Positions 6,244 through 7,119 of a stretch of 7,119 bases of DNA are shown here, piece after piece; positions within the stretch are counted from its first letter, which is position 1; each line of letters begins with the position of its first letter. The DNA is taken from the NCBI GenBank assembly GCA_947651335.1, contig CANSYV010000069.1, positions 1 to 7,119 on the forward strand, written 5' to 3'. The notes below the pieces were generated by a model. The model was given only the letters and a program-made list of their open reading frames with translations. It had not been told where the DNA came from and did no database searches. The DNA is from an uncultured Lachnospiraceae bacterium (GTDB lineage: Bacteria; Bacillota; Clostridia; Lachnospirales; Lachnospiraceae). Both the position numbers and the translations under genes were made by a program.

Positions 6244-6338
6244 TTCCAGACACACAAGTTTGGACACGATAAACAAAACGGAGCTCAAAACCGGTTTGAA
6301 TCCGCTTCTTATTTGTTTATCGTGCCCAAACTCTGGAA
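6244..6338 (-). repeat. Long inverted repeat / structured RNA element behind the DUF4250 gene
   Basis: Arms at 6257-6277 and 6312-6332 match at 20 of 21 positions. The one exception (A at 6264 against C at 6325) becomes a U-G wobble in minus-strand RNA, so that transcript pairs throughout. Inside, CGGA/TCCG (6279-6282, 6301-6304) and TCAAA/TTTGA (6285-6289, 6295-6299) form a further stem. Outside, TTCCAG/CTGGAA (6244-6249, 6333-6338) extends it beyond a 7-nt bulge. It begins 7 nt past the DUF4250 stop codon but has no T-run, so it is not a standard terminator. It may be a transcript-stabilising hairpin, a small palindromic mobile element or a regulatory RNA; I cannot assign it. Confidence 0.7.
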
Positions 6339-6344
6339 GTGTGG

Positions 6345-6527
6345 TTATTCTTTGGCGGTAAACTGATTAACTGCTTTGTCGTACTGGTAACCAATACCGG
6401 CTATTTTTTCAACCAGCTCTGTCTGGTCGATTCCCCGGAGGCTGCACAAGGCCTCCAGGGAATCTGCGTAATCCCGCAGCTGGGTGTTGGCATAGCTGAG
6501 CAGCATGACAGGGTCTTTTGGTATCAT
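6345..6527 (-). CDS. DUF4250 domain protein
   Basis: A 60-residue protein beginning MIPKDPVMLLSYANTQLRDYADSLEALC and ending GIGYQYDKAVNQF, which I recognise as the DUF4250 family found in Clostridia and relatives. It is a family of short single-domain proteins with no known function. The length is normal for the family. No signal peptide, membrane segment or metal-binding motif is visible; the middle (LRDYADSLEALCSLRGIDQTELVEKIAGIGY) looks like a small helical bundle with a possible helix-turn-helix-like arrangement, but DNA binding is not shown. The start at 6527 has AGGAGA at 6535-6540, 7 nt upstream. It lies 39 nt after clpB on the same strand with no hairpin between, so it is probably co-transcribed with clpB, which hints at a stress-linked expression pattern rather than a proven role. 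Confidence 0.85.
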   Translation of the reverse strand: MIPKDPVMLLSYANTQLRDYADSLEALCSLRGIDQTELVEKIAGIGYQYDKAVNQFTAKE

Positions 6528-6566
6528 CAGCGGTTCTCCTTTCCTTTTTTATGGGTGCCTGTTGGT

Positions 6567-7119
6567 CTATTGGCAGATGAGCTCACCGTCTGTTTCATCC
6601 ACCACAATGGTTCCGCCTGCATGTACATGACCGGATAAAATATTTTTTGCGGCCAGGGTTTCTACGGTTTTCTGGAGATACCGTTTCAGCGGGCGGGCGC
6701 CGTAGACAGGGTCATATCCGTGGTCTGCCACATGGTCTTTGGCGGCCTGGGTCAGTTCAATGGCCAGTTCCTGGTCTGCCAGACGGCGGTTCAGGTCTGT
6801 AACCAGTAAGTCTATGATTTCTCCAATGTGCGCTTTCGTCAGAGGACGGAACATGATAATTTCGTCCAGGCGGTTGAGAAATTCCGGACGGAAGTGGTTT
6901 TTCAGGTCCTGCATCACCATGTCTATATTTTGCTGCCGGATCTCTCCCTGGCTGTCAATTCCCTCCAGCAGATACTCTGCCCCGATGTTGGAGGTCATGA
7001 TCAGAATGGTATTTTTGAAGTCAACGGTTCTGCCCTGGGAATCGGTAATCCTGCCGTCGTCCAGAACCTGCAGGAGTACATTAAATACATCCGGATGGGC
7101 TTTTTCGATTTCGTCAAAA
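6567..7119 (-). CDS. clpB: ClpB disaggregase, C-terminal part (truncated by window edge)
   Basis: 183 residues plus a TAG stop codon are visible; the 5' part lies beyond the window. The visible sequence opens exactly at the Walker B of the second AAA+ domain (FDEIEKAHPDVFNVLLQ) and continues with DDGRITDSQGRTVDF, the sensor-1 segment MTSNIG (visible residues 41-46), the arginine finger region FRPEFLNRLDEIIMF (R83) and the sensor-2 motif GARPLKR (about 140-146). It closes with the small C-terminal domain that contributes to hexamer formation. ClpB is a hexameric ATP-driven disaggregase that works with DnaK to recover aggregated proteins after stress. The D2 motifs match ClpB better than ClpC or ClpA, since RITDSQGRTVDFKNT and GYDPVYGARPLKR are typical ClpB. 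The 143-residue frame from the internal Met (6998) is not a separate gene. Control by a heat-shock repressor cannot be judged because the promoter is outside the window. Confidence 0.95.
   Translation of the reverse strand, partial: FDEIEKAHPDVFNVLLQVLDDGRITDSQGRTVDFKNTILIMTSNIGAEYLLEGIDSQGEIRQQNIDMVMQDLKNHFRPEFLNRLDEIIMFRPLTKAHIGEIIDLLVTDLNRRLADQELAIELTQAAKDHVADHGYDPVYGARPLKRYLQKTVETLAAKNILSGHVHAGGTIVVDETDGELICQ

Larger units (their letters stand above)
5961..6344. other. Intergenic region between the DUF4250 gene and marR
   Basis: 383 nt without a supported protein gene. It contains, from right to left, the long hairpin (6244-6338), a 14-codon plus-strand open frame (6188-6232, doubtful), an 8-bp inverted repeat (ATATAATT 6139-6146, AATTATAT 6169-6176), the marR promoter, the TTATTTAAATAA palindrome and the structured marR leader. 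No conventional terminator for the clpB transcript is visible. Confidence 0.6.

Noticed and set aside
6244..6338. CRISPR repeat or insertion-sequence ends
   Set aside because: Only one inverted pair is present, with no array, no transposase frame between the arms and no clear target-site duplication.
6188..6361. Reading the 14-codon plus-strand frame through its TAG to give a longer product
   Set aside because: The frame stays open for 42 codons after the TAG, but that is not rare by chance. Most of it is the inverted repeat, and there is no sign of recoding.
6339..6638. 99-codon plus-strand frame across the DUF4250 gene and end of clpB
   Set aside because: It covers two genes recognised on the opposite strand and resembles no protein I know.

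Overview
All seven recognisable genes lie on the minus strand. The protein families point to an anaerobic Firmicute, most likely a Lachnospiraceae-type gut Clostridium. The clues are a DUF4250 protein behind clpB, AGGAGG ribosome sites, a MarR plus heterodimeric ABC exporter operon, moderate G+C in the large genes and very AT-rich spacers. This taxonomic call is inference; there is no rRNA or species marker in the window.

Layout in the direction of transcription, from right to left: (1) the C-terminal fifth of clpB (6567-7119, cut by the window edge), followed 39 nt later by a 60-residue DUF4250 gene (6345-6527). (2) A 383-nt spacer (5961-6344) that holds a long near-perfect inverted repeat just behind the DUF4250 stop codon, a weak plus-strand promoter, and the marR promoter with a palindrome over its expected start point. 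(3) A tight three-gene operon: a MarR regulator (5518-5958, GTG start), a degenerate-site ABC half-transporter with a large extracytoplasmic insertion (3345-5510), and its catalytic partner (1498-3348, 4-nt overlap). It ends at a hairpin terminator (1415-1457). (4) A Phd/YefM antitoxin and RelE/ParE toxin pair (1113-1361, 812-1111), whose predicted promoter overlaps that terminator. (5) A cyanase gene, cynS (161-643), with its own strong promoter and a 13-bp terminator-like hairpin in its leader. (6) 160 nt with no supported gene.

The MarR protein probably represses its own operon, so that a ligand, perhaps an exported drug or metabolite, would induce the heterodimeric exporter. The two ABC chains complement each other: the 616-residue chain carries the catalytic Walker B Glu and H-loop His, and the 721-residue chain carries the intact VSGGQ signature. 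Cyanase would detoxify cyanate to ammonia and CO2. The toxin-antitoxin pair is an accessory module between these two units.

I see no clear undescribed multi-gene system. The most unusual signals are non-coding: the attenuator-like hairpin in front of cynS and the long structured element behind the DUF4250 gene. After those come the large extracytoplasmic insertion in the exporter and the coupling of the uncharacterised DUF4250 protein to clpB.
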